From positions 124,001 through 188,000 of the forward strand of contig JAGAPR010000003.1 in the NCBI GenBank assembly GCA_017623155.1: a stretch of DNA of 64,000 nucleotides, in the 5' to 3' direction. Positions 1-7,549 of the stretch are shown piece after piece. This DNA is from Prevotella sp. GTDB lineage: Bacteria > Bacteroidota > Bacteroidia > Bacteroidales > Bacteroidaceae. The position numbers and the translations under genes were made by a program. The notes beneath the pieces are model-generated. The model was not told the DNA's origin. It saw only the letters and a program-made list of their open reading frames with translations, and did no database searches. Position 1 is the first letter of the stretch. Each line of letters starts with the position of its first letter.

Positions 1-360
1 AGGAGAAATAAACCAAGTAGGATCTTCATGATACTTATTTGATAGTTCATAAACCATTGTCGTACGGATAGCAACTTCTATCCTCGCAAGATACTTATTT
101 AGTATATTACGTAAATCAAAATCATAATAATAAAGCGCAACCGCATCTTCAAATTTTGTGTTTTCCAGTACGGTATGTTTCCTTGTATTATCTAATTTAG
201 GATATGTTTTTTCAAAAGGAAAAAAATAAAAGCCTAATCGGTAATACCCAATATCAGACAACACCTCTTTTGCCTTTTCCTTATCATTGATAATAACGCC
301 TCTATCTAAAAGCTTGTTTATTTGTTCATCAAATGTTGTCGCTTTCTTTTTTGTATCCAT
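1..360 (-). CDS. Abi family (Abi_2) abortive-infection protein, 3' part outside window
   Basis: Minus-strand frame open from an ATG at 358-360 to the window edge: 120 codons of a protein that is usually near 300 residues. The N-terminus has the Abi_2 (AbiD/AbiF-like) hallmark, SDIGYYRLGFYFFPF at about residues 36-50, followed by YYYDFDLRNILNKYLARIE at about 80-98. Such proteins are phage-exclusion factors in lactococci and are widespread in Bacteroidetes; the mechanism is not settled. A TAATTTTG promoter lies about 20 bp upstream, so it is probably transcribed alone from a short leader. The family call is strong from the motif. Activity and the missing C-terminus cannot be judged here. Confidence 0.82.
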   Translation of the reverse strand, partial: MDTKKKATTFDEQINKLLDRGVIINDKEKAKEVLSDIGYYRLGFYFFPFEKTYPKLDNTRKHTVLENTKFEDAVALYYYDFDLRNILNKYLARIEVAIRTTMVYELSNKYHEDPTWFISP

Positions 361-377
361 TTCTTTAAGATTTAATG

Positions 378-385
378 CAAAATTA
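378..385 (-). promoter_or_regulatory. Bacteroidetes -7 element for the Abi gene
   Basis: TAATTTTG on the minus strand fits the TAnnTTTG consensus. It would start a transcript roughly 10 nt before the Abi_2 start codon. Confidence 0.5.
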
Positions 386-493
386 ATAAAAAATTTACAG
401 ACTTCGCTTCAATATTTCGTAATTAACATCACTTTTACTCCATTCCTTTATTGTTAAAATTTTAATCTGTCTAAAAATTAACATGCTGAATAT

Positions 494-524
494 TTGGTGG
501 TTGTGATTTTTTTACATAACTTTG
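494..524 (+). promoter_or_regulatory. Promoter of the first LruC lipoprotein gene
   Basis: TTG at 494-496 and TAACTTTG at 517-524 are separated by 20 bp, matching the Bacteroidetes -33/-7 architecture. The leader to the ATG at 573 is about 40 nt. Confidence 0.6.
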
Positions 525-572
525 CCGTCATATAACATAAGTTAATAACTTAACAACACATCAAATATAATT

Positions 573-2720
573 ATGTATAAATTCAACAAAGCCTCCCTGC
601 TGGCAGTTGCAGCAGGTGCAGTTCTCCTTTCTTCATGCTCGAAGGAGACGGATTTTTATGATCCCGACTATGCGTCAAAACAGTACGCAAAGAGTTGGGA
701 GAGTGCGTTCGGCAGCATATCTGCCGAGCAGGATTGGAACATGGCTGTACGCACATCGCTCAACATCAATCTTCCCTATCTCAAAGGAGAGAGCGAAGTG
801 AAAGTGTTTACAGTCAACCCTCTCGAAAAAGGCTGTTATCTCATGGCAGAAACTAAGTTGAACAACGGTACGGGCAGCATCGTCTTCGACGCTCTCAAAA
901 GCATGGACCAAGTATTTGTGGCTGTTGAGAACGACGGAATGAAACGCGTTTACGGATACTACGGTATCGAAAACGGAAGCGTGAATATCGGTGCAAACAC
1001 CACAAGCATGGCAAAGAACGCTCCGAAGACAAGAGCTGGGGAATGCAATGTTACTAAGGGCGAGAGAGCTTTAGTTATCACCGGTGCAGAGAGTCTATCA
1101 GGCGATGTTAAGTATTCATATAGCGGCAACTTATATACTTATGAGGAACTTGTCGAATTAGTAAAAGCAAGAGGAAATTATTATTGGACAGACCCGTTTA
1201 TAAGGGAGACTTGTGTGACTTTTGATGAATGGGGAAATCCAACTGGCTGGGATTTTTCAAACGCGAAATTAAACGACTATGCCGTACCTACTACTGAGCC
1301 ATTGGATATTTACATCACCTATCTCAACGGCGTAGAGAAGGCCGCAACCAATCCTTATAAGATATCTTGGGGATATGAGAACTTCGGTCCCGGCTCTTTC
1401 TTTGAGGAAAAATTGAAATATTATCTCGCTCCGAAATACGGCAACTTCTACAGCACTCCCGAAGAGTTGGCAGTGGTTGAGCAGGGCTTCTCCATAACAA
1501 CAGAGGGCGGAGAGATAGAACTACCTTTCATATACGGTGCTACACAAAAGTCCAACATGCTCGGATATGTGTATTACAAAGACGGACAAGACCCGCTGGC
1601 ACAGCCTCACTATGTACTCATGAACGACGGTCGTCCTAATGAAAACATCTATTTCGAACAATGGAAAGGAACACCTGCCGGTGGCGGTGACGGAATGGGA
1701 CTGTCAAATTGGAATGTGGCTTATCCTGAATTAAAGACAATATACGGTCATACAGGTGATGACCTTGTATACGGTACAAGCTACAAACTGACTTTCTTCG
1801 GCGAAAACCACGACATGACGACAGGTACCTATGAATTCCCCGCAGGATATCATATTGCATTCTTTATCTGTCCGCAAAATTACAGTAGTAAAGAAGAGTT
1901 GAACAATTACAACTATTCACTTCCCGAATTAAACCGTCGAATAAAGCATTATTACAGCATTGTTCCCGGTCAGGATACTTGGCAAGAGGATAAAACCCGC
2001 GGTTGTGTCAAGGCTGTGTCTTGGACATACAACGGCCGTCGCTTCCTCGGATTTGAAGACGGCGGAAGTGACGAGGACCTCAACGATATCGTATTCTGGG
2101 TAGAGGGTGCATACTCTTCCGACAACGAAGAGGAGATTAAAGTTCCTTCAACCGATCCGGAGCCCGAGCCCGAAGCACAGACATGGATACTCGCATGCGA
2201 GGACCTTGGTTCTGTGGGCGACTTCGACTTCAACGACGTTGTGTTCAGCATAAGCTATGTAGCCGGTCAGGATTATGCCACAGTTACTCCGCTCGCAGCA
2301 GGCGGTAATCTTCCTGCCATAATCAAATACAACGGCACGCCCATCGCCGAGAACGCCGAGATACACCATCTGCTCAACCCGAGCATCGTGGCAGGCGACG
2401 ACGGCAAGTATCCGTTTATCAACACGAGAGGTTCTAAGGGCGTAGCAGGCACTCCGGTAAAAGTTGCCGTGCCCACCGACTTCACAATGGAGAACCACGG
2501 ATTTACCATCACCGTAGAGGGCAACGGCGATAGCAAGACTATCACCATGGGCACCGAGACGGGTAAGGCTCCGATGATGCTCTGCCTGCCGGGCGACTGG
2601 ATTTGGCCTACCGAGTGGACACGCATCGACGCCGCTTATCCTTCGTTCGTAGACTGGGTGAAAGACACCAACGAGAATGAGTGGTATAAATCGCCAGTAA
2701 GCGACAAGATTGTGCAATAA
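573..2720 (+). CDS. LruC domain-containing lipoprotein (DUF4842-like)
   Basis: 715 aa. A signal peptide ends in a lipobox with Cys22 (LLSSC), so it should be a surface or periplasmic lipoprotein. Two acidic stretches, DGGSDEDLNDIVFW near residue 495 and GDFDFNDVVFSI near 550, are typical of LruC/DUF4842 proteins and resemble Asp-rich calcium-binding segments. The LruC domain probably fills residues 540-705. The middle part (130-480) is not recognised. It has its own promoter and a strong terminator just after the stop, so it is monocistronic. A shorter member of the family lies 1.1 kb downstream on the other strand. The cellular role of LruC proteins is unknown; adhesion or matrix binding is only a guess. 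Confidence 0.8.
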   Translation: MYKFNKASLLAVAAGAVLLSSCSKETDFYDPDYASKQYAKSWESAFGSISAEQDWNMAVRTSLNINLPYLKGESEVKVFTVNPLEKGCYLMAETKLNNGTGSIVFDALKSMDQVFVAVENDGMKRVYGYYGIENGSVNIGANTTSMAKNAPKTRAGECNVTKGERALVITGAESLSGDVKYSYSGNLYTYEELVELVKARGNYYWTDPFIRETCVTFDEWGNPTGWDFSNAKLNDYAVPTTEPLDIYITYLNGVEKAATNPYKISWGYENFGPGSFFEEKLKYYLAPKYGNFYSTPEELAVVEQGFSITTEGGEIELPFIYGATQKSNMLGYVYYKDGQDPLAQPHYVLMNDGRPNENIYFEQWKGTPAGGGDGMGLSNWNVAYPELKTIYGHTGDDLVYGTSYKLTFFGENHDMTTGTYEFPAGYHIAFFICPQNYSSKEELNNYNYSLPELNRRIKHYYSIVPGQDTWQEDKTRGCVKAVSWTYNGRRFLGFEDGGSDEDLNDIVFWVEGAYSSDNEEEIKVPSTDPEPEPEAQTWILACEDLGSVGDFDFNDVVFSISYVAGQDYATVTPLAAGGNLPAIIKYNGTPIAENAEIHHLLNPSIVAGDDGKYPFINTRGSKGVAGTPVKVAVPTDFTMENHGFTITVEGNGDSKTITMGTETGKAPMMLCLPGDWIWPTEWTRIDAAYPSFVDWVKDTNENEWYKSPVSDKIVQ

Positions 2721-2745
2721 GATCATACCAGAACACAGAGATACG

Positions 2746-2785
2746 GAGACACAGAAGCATTTCGCTTCTGTGTCTCTCTTTTTTT
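2746..2785 (+). terminator. Intrinsic terminator of the LruC gene
   Basis: A 13-bp perfect stem (2746-2758 with 2764-2776, arm GAGACACAGAAGC) with a 5-nt loop runs directly into a T tract. Confidence 0.88.
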
Positions 2786-2991
2786 ATTCCATTCAAAGCG
2801 CAGTAAAAACACTTAAACATTTTGTATATATCCGGAATTATCCGTATATTCGCACATATAGATTATATAGATAACCAATAGTAAAAACTATGAAACACCA
2901 CCCCCCACTCCTCCGAATATCGCCATATCCGATTTGGCCGGGGAATGGTATCTGCATGAGGACGGACAGGCTGTTTTTACATCTAAAACTC

Positions 2992-3022
2992 TTGCAATCC
3001 GCTTTAAAATTTTGTATCTTTG
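2992..3022 (+). promoter_or_regulatory. Promoter without an obvious gene
   Basis: TTG at 2992-2994 and TATCTTTG at 3015-3022 with a 20-bp spacer match the consensus well. The predicted start is near 3028, and no sizeable gene follows before the terminator at 3247-3293. Confidence 0.55.
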
Positions 3023-3201
3023 CAGATGCTGAAATAATCATTTAAAGCGAAAAACCATGAAAAGAACAAACAAGAGCACGACAAAATTTATGATATCAGA
3101 CCTTCGAAAATGCATATTTATGCAATATGATGCGCCCCGAATTTTTGATACGATGAAGATAACGTGTCGCCGACGATGACGACACACATATAATATATGC
3201 A

Positions 3202-3236
3202 CTTCTCCTCCCCATGGGGAAGCCGGGAGGGGCTTC
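3202..3236 (-). repeat. Copy of the GGAGCCCCTCCC palindromic repeat (reverse)
   Basis: CTTCTCCTCCCCATGGGG followed by GGGAGGGGCTTC is the reverse form of the dispersed repeat also found at 21309, 22222, 37031 and 41218. It can fold on itself. Confidence 0.6.
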
Positions 3237-3246
3237 ATCCATGCTT

Positions 3247-3293
3247 GCGGCGAGGCTCCCGACACACGTTGTCGGGAGCCTCGCCGCTTTTTT
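3247..3293 (+). terminator. Strong intrinsic terminator
   Basis: Perfect 17-bp stem (3247-3263 with 3271-3287), 7-nt loop, then six T residues. Confidence 0.85.
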
Positions 3294-3316
3294 ATGCGCA
3301 TGATTTCACCCGGCAA

Positions 3317-3492
3317 CGAGGTATTAATTATACGACAACGGGATATTAACTCCGCAGTAACGGGATATTAACTCCACGACAGTTAATATTTAATTGTCTC
3401 GCAGTTAATATTTAATTACCTTGCAGTTAATATCCCGTTATGGCGGAGTTAATATTCCGCTGCAAAACAACCGGATATCAGCCTTGCGGCAA
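3317..3492. repeat. Degenerate tandem array, 22-bp period, about 8 units
   Basis: Units start at 3317, 3339, 3361, 3383, 3405, 3427, 3449 and 3471, each exactly 22 bp. Cores drift along the array: CGGGATATTAACTCC in units 2-3, TTAATATTTAATT in units 4-5, TTAATATCCCG and TTAATATTCCG in units 6-7, CCGGATATCAG in unit 8. The AT-palindromic centre (ATTAAT) keeps its phase while the flanks change or invert. No ORF crosses it. Confidence 0.75.
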
Positions 3493-3858
3493 GCAAAAAC
3501 GTATCAAAAATCAAAGTATATTTTCTTGTTTCATTACATAATGCAAGCCAACGCACATCCGATTTTGCATAAATATTCATTTCCGAAATCATGAATTATC
3601 GTGATAATTACGATACATCCCACAACGACAAAAAACATAAAATAAAACTTTTTGAAAGAAACTTTGCATTACTGCCTGTCACATAAAACATCAACATTAC
3701 GTATTCTCAAAAAGCCCGGAGCAATGCCATTATCTTCAAGATAAAAGACAAAAAGTTCAAAAAGCAGATAAGATTTTCCACATCTACGCATCCCCGTTAT
3801 AACCTTTATAGTGCCGTTATGCCGTAGGGAAATGAGTTCGTCCAGATACTTTTTACCT
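3493..3858. other. AT-rich intergenic stretch, nothing recognised
   Basis: It lies between the 22-bp array and the stop codon of the minus-strand LruC gene. I see no ORF of substance, no clear promoter and no strong hairpin. Confidence 0.5.
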
Positions 3859-5163
3859 TTAATAAGTCATGCTTCGTTCGGGATACAGATACCAGTCGTC
3901 TGCTGCGTTACGGTCTTGTGCCCATTCGCCGAACGAGTGTCGGTATGTTTGAAACGCGCCCCCGATAACGTTTCCGCCCGTGACCGTGCCTATCGGTTTG
4001 GTCTCGCGGGCGTATGCCGTTCCTCCGGGCAGCAACAGTGCCCACACGTACGGATTGTTGTATGCGGCCGTCGAGTAGTCGAACATGGCGTTGTCGAGTT
4101 TGAACGGCTGTGTGTGTATCTCCCATGTGCCGCCGTTATATTGTCTTATCATGAAGACATCGAGATTTGCCGCGCAGACGCTCCGGGCGGTTGCCTCGCT
4201 GTCAAACATTATGGTGACGGTGCATTTCCGCGGTGCGATGTCTTCGGCCTCAAACATGTCTTCAGGCTTAATCTTGTCTTTGTATGTGTTGTAGTATGGG
4301 CGTGCCACGCTTCCGTCGATTGCTTTCAGGGGCTTCATTGCCCAATGTGCGTCATTAAACAGATATATCACCGCATCGCCGTTTCGTGCCGTGGTAAGCA
4401 TTTTGGCATTGTCGATGAGGTTTATGCTCGCCGTGGTACGATTGTAGAAATCGAACCAATCCTCACTCTCCGTCCTCACTCCGAGCAGTCTGTCACGCCC
4501 GATACCTTTGAGCCGCACGGCCGCAGCCAGTTGACTGAGGCTTCCCACGGCGTCGAGCGATACCGTGAGCCGCACGATATACGGGTTGTCGCCCGGCGTT
4601 TCGGGTGTCAGTGACAGCACTATGTCGTTATAATCGAAGTCGCCCGGCTCCGGGAAATTCTCCTCGAAACAGTATCTGAGGCTCTGCGGCCGCGCTTTGA
4701 CAGCCGTCTTGGCTATCTGTCCCACGGCATCGCTTCCGCCAATCTCCGTGACGAGCGAATTTCCGTCGATTGTGCGACGGTATACCTTAGCCCGCCCGTC
4801 GGTGCCGGTGAGTGCTATATATACGGTTTTTATTCTCGCTGGGTGGCTTATCGCCGTCTCGAAAAAGCTCTGCCCTGCGGCCTTACCGTCGGCGAGCAGA
4901 GTCACCCATCCTCCGGTGGCCGGGTTTCCATCGTATATCCCGACAGAATAGAGTGCCTTGTCGGGTGTTTTCAGTGTGGCCCTCACAGTGACCGAGGACA
5001 CTGTCTCCCATGTATGTGCCGGGTCGACATTCGCCACAGGAAAAGAGCCGCTCACAATCTCTTCATACTTTCCCTGATCGAAATACTCCTTGTCACGGCA
5101 CGAAGAAGTAATGAGAACCGTCAATACAGCCGTGAATAACAGCTTAGATGATGTCTTTCGCAT
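3859..5163 (-). CDS. Second LruC domain-containing lipoprotein
   Basis: 434 aa. The signal peptide has a lipobox with Cys22 (ITSSC). The acidic motif EPGDFDYNDIVLSL near residues 170-183 matches the GDFDFNDVVFSI motif of the 573-2720 product and marks an LruC/DUF4842 domain across about 160-420. The N-terminal 150 residues look like a small beta domain and are not recognised. It is transcribed toward the other LruC gene and away from the fimbrial cluster, with its own TAAATTTG promoter at 5188-5195. Proteins of this type often sit near fimbrial or exopolysaccharide genes, but a shared function is inference. Confidence 0.75.
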   Translation of the reverse strand: MRKTSSKLLFTAVLTVLITSSCRDKEYFDQGKYEEIVSGSFPVANVDPAHTWETVSSVTVRATLKTPDKALYSVGIYDGNPATGGWVTLLADGKAAGQSFFETAISHPARIKTVYIALTGTDGRAKVYRRTIDGNSLVTEIGGSDAVGQIAKTAVKARPQSLRYCFEENFPEPGDFDYNDIVLSLTPETPGDNPYIVRLTVSLDAVGSLSQLAAAVRLKGIGRDRLLGVRTESEDWFDFYNRTTASINLIDNAKMLTTARNGDAVIYLFNDAHWAMKPLKAIDGSVARPYYNTYKDKIKPEDMFEAEDIAPRKCTVTIMFDSEATARSVCAANLDVFMIRQYNGGTWEIHTQPFKLDNAMFDYSTAAYNNPYVWALLLPGGTAYARETKPIGTVTGGNVIGGAFQTYRHSFGEWAQDRNAADDWYLYPERSMTY

Positions 5164-5187
5164 TTTCTTAATCGTATTATCAATCTA

Positions 5188-5195
5188 CAAATTTA
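5188..5195 (-). promoter_or_regulatory. -7 element for the second LruC gene
   Basis: TAAATTTG on the minus strand, about 25 bp before the start codon at 5163. Confidence 0.45.
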
Positions 5196-5280
5196 TGAAA
5201 AGAAAGTCAAGGAGAGTGTCGTGTTAATATTATTTAACTGTTTTAAACATGCCAAAATTTGTATTTCCTGGAATTTTCTA

Positions 5281-5288
5281 TAACTTTG
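5281..5288 (+). promoter_or_regulatory. -7 element of the fimbrial cluster
   Basis: TAACTTTG with predicted start near 5294, giving a leader of about 67 nt before the DUF3575 gene. It is divergent from the LruC promoter at 5188-5195. Confidence 0.55.
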
Positions 5289-5360
5289 CCACGATTTACG
5301 ATAATATAACGATATATTTACTTAGATAGAAGCATTTTGTAGATAGGTTACTTTGTTTGT

Positions 5361-6545
5361 ATGGACATTGTATTATTTCATCGATCAAAAACAATAGCTA
5401 CTTACCGTAGGGGCGTATTATCGCTTTTTTGGATGCTATTTGTATCTTTGCCATGTAATGCTTTTTACCCCCAGATTCAATTACCAGATACGACGCACAC
5501 ATTTATCGGTAAGATATTATTCCCGAAAGCCTCTGCCGTAGTGTCACGTGATTTTGCCGGAAACCACTTGCATATAGATTCAATCGGTTCTTTCCTTGCA
5601 AGTTCTGAAAAGCGAAACTTCCTGAGCGTGAAAGTCATCGGTTCCTATTCTCCGGAAGGAAGATACGCTTTCAACACCAGACTGGCCAAGGCCCGCGCTT
5701 CGGCAATGGCCGATATCGTAAAGGGGCTAAATCCGTCTCTCGACCCGGTGACATCCGTCAGCCATCCGGTGCGGGGCAAAGATTTCAAGCAGCAGCGTTT
5801 TGCAGAGTTGCAGGTCGTATATCGGAATGTCCGGGAGAATATAACAGTAAGCGATACTATTTCGCCGGTGGAAGAAAATGCCGTACAGGAAAGTCAGCCC
5901 GAAAGCATCGTTGACGAAGTGAATGCCGATGGCGGCACGACCTTAGCAGCGGAACCCACGGAAAGCATCTCGCTGCCGCACGGTGTGCAGTCCATAGGCA
6001 ACAGGCTGTTCCTCACCACCAATATGCTATATGATGCGGCACTTGTTCCGAACATAGGTGTCGGCATGAGCGTCACAGACAGAATCACGGTCATGGCCGA
6101 CTGGATGTGCGCATGGTGGAGCAACCGCGACAAGCGGCGCTATTGGAGGATATATGGCGGTGATATAGAGGCAAGATACCGTATAGGCAAACGTTCGGGG
6201 CACTCGCCGCTTGCCGGTCATCATGTGGGTGTCTATTGCTCAATGGCCTGCTATGACTTTCAGACAGGGCGCAGCCATGAAGGCGTACTATCGGATAAAT
6301 ACAATTATGCCATGGGTGTGTCATACACATACTCGATGCCGGTAGCCACCCGTCTCAATATAGATTTCAGTCTCGGCATCGGCTATTTGTGGGGTACCTA
6401 CAAGAAGCACATGCCCATCGACGATTGCGATGTCTGGTTGTCAACACATAAGATGGGATGGTTCGGCCCCACAAGAGCCGGAGTCTCGCTCGTGTGGCTG
6501 ATAGGCAATTCTATAACCAACAGCAGGAAAGGAGGCGGCAGATGA
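5361..6545 (+). CDS. DUF3575 domain-containing protein of a fimbrial cluster
   Basis: 394 aa with an N-terminal signal segment (hydrophobic to about residue 34). Residues ~45-155 resemble an OmpA-like peptidoglycan-binding fold, with GSYSPEG and a following RLAKARA helix near 93-112. Residues ~214-385 are the DUF3575 domain (starting NRLFLTTNMLYDA), an outer-membrane-type domain with many aromatic strands. Such proteins typically precede DUF5119 and fimbrillin genes, so an anchoring or assembly role for type V fimbriae is likely (inference). The stop codon overlaps the next start (ATGA), showing translational coupling. Confidence 0.8.
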   Translation: MDIVLFHRSKTIATYRRGVLSLFWMLFVSLPCNAFYPQIQLPDTTHTFIGKILFPKASAVVSRDFAGNHLHIDSIGSFLASSEKRNFLSVKVIGSYSPEGRYAFNTRLAKARASAMADIVKGLNPSLDPVTSVSHPVRGKDFKQQRFAELQVVYRNVRENITVSDTISPVEENAVQESQPESIVDEVNADGGTTLAAEPTESISLPHGVQSIGNRLFLTTNMLYDAALVPNIGVGMSVTDRITVMADWMCAWWSNRDKRRYWRIYGGDIEARYRIGKRSGHSPLAGHHVGVYCSMACYDFQTGRSHEGVLSDKYNYAMGVSYTYSMPVATRLNIDFSLGIGYLWGTYKKHMPIDDCDVWLSTHKMGWFGPTRAGVSLVWLIGNSITNSRKGGGR

Positions 6546-7522
6546 CCGGTGTCGGATGTCTGAATAATCTGTTGTCCAAATGCCGCATCCGGCATTTTGT
6601 GGCATGCGTTCTGTCGATGCTCTTGTTTACGGGATGCACACAGCGCGAATTATGCTATGACCATTCTCACTCGGCAAATGTAAGAATAGAGTTTGACTGG
6701 TCGGAGGCTCCTGATGCGGACCCGGCGACCATGGTGGTCTACTTCTTTCCTGTCGACAACTCGCAGTGCATGCGCGTTGAGCTGAGCAGTGACGGGTCCG
6801 GTACGCGAAGCTGCTTTAACTCCGAAATAAAGGTGCCGGAAGGGGTATATTATGTTGTATGCCATAATGGTAATACGGAAAATAATGTCGAGAACGGCAA
6901 AACCTTTTCCGAATATAACATAACCACATACGACGACAAGTTGCTGGCTCCGCTCAACAGGTCTGACAATGCGCCGCGGCCGGAAGAGACAGACGGCCAG
7001 CCGGTGCGTGCTCAGGCGAGCAGACTATATACATATACTACTCCGGAGCCGGTTCTATTGGAGCCGAATGACGGTGAGCCGACGGTGATAGTAATGAAAC
7101 CGTGTAGAAAAAGTACGGTGATAAACGTGAGGATAGAGAATGTCAGCAACATGGTGGCCGGAATGGAATATTGTGCTGTGATATCGGGACTTGCCGAGTC
7201 ATGGTATCCGTGCACCGGCATGCCCGGCGGCAGGAATGTCATTGTGCCGCTGCTGCTCACTCCTGACGGTCCGAACAGTCTGAAAGGAAGTGCGGAGGTG
7301 TTCGGCGACAATGCCCCGCATGACATACTGCACAGGTTCAGACTCTACACATCAGTGAAGTATTATTATGACTTTGATGTTACGGAGCAGATACACTCTG
7401 CTCCCGACCCATACAATATAAATATAACCCTCAGCGGTGTCACGCTGCCGGACAACAGCGACGGCATGGGTGTGTCGGTAAATGACTGGGGGCAATCTGA
7501 AGATGTAGATATTCAAATGTAA
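6542..7522 (+). CDS. DUF5119 fimbrial lipoprotein
   Basis: 326 aa from the ATG at 6542, which overlaps the DUF3575 stop and is preceded by a strong AGGAAAGGAGG ribosome-binding site; an in-frame start further upstream is less likely. The lipobox is LFTGC with Cys32, followed by the family signature RELCYDHSHSANVRIEFDWS. DUF5119 proteins occur with fimbrillins and are thought to be accessory or anchor subunits; the exact role is not known. It forms one transcript with the genes on either side (27-bp gap to the fimbrillin). Confidence 0.8.
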   Translation: MTGVGCLNNLLSKCRIRHFVACVLSMLLFTGCTQRELCYDHSHSANVRIEFDWSEAPDADPATMVVYFFPVDNSQCMRVELSSDGSGTRSCFNSEIKVPEGVYYVVCHNGNTENNVENGKTFSEYNITTYDDKLLAPLNRSDNAPRPEETDGQPVRAQASRLYTYTTPEPVLLEPNDGEPTVIVMKPCRKSTVINVRIENVSNMVAGMEYCAVISGLAESWYPCTGMPGGRNVIVPLLLTPDGPNSLKGSAEVFGDNAPHDILHRFRLYTSVKYYYDFDVTEQIHSAPDPYNINITLSGVTLPDNSDGMGVSVNDWGQSEDVDIQM

Positions 7523-7549
7523 GAAATAACCAACAAAAAATTGTTAATT

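Larger units (their letters stand above)
3028..3293 (+). ncRNA. Orphan transcription unit: candidate small RNA or 40-aa peptide
   Basis: The region between a good promoter and a 17-bp-stem terminator would give a transcript of about 265 nt. The only ORF is 3057-3179 (40 codons, begins MKRTNKSTTK, ends ITCRRR). It has no recognisable domain or signal peptide and only a weak ribosome-binding site. The 3' half contains a copy of the GGAGCCCCTCCC-type palindromic repeat in reverse orientation. It could be a small RNA, a small-peptide mRNA or the remains of a lost gene. Confidence 0.4.

Noticed and set aside
3317-3492. CRISPR array
   Set aside because: Units are 22 bp with no repeat-spacer alternation, no cas genes nearby, and the units themselves vary.
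3811-4614. 267-aa open frame on the plus strand across the LruC gene
   Set aside because: It is antisense to a well-supported lipoprotein gene with LruC motif, signal peptide and promoter; the translated text has no recognisable domain.
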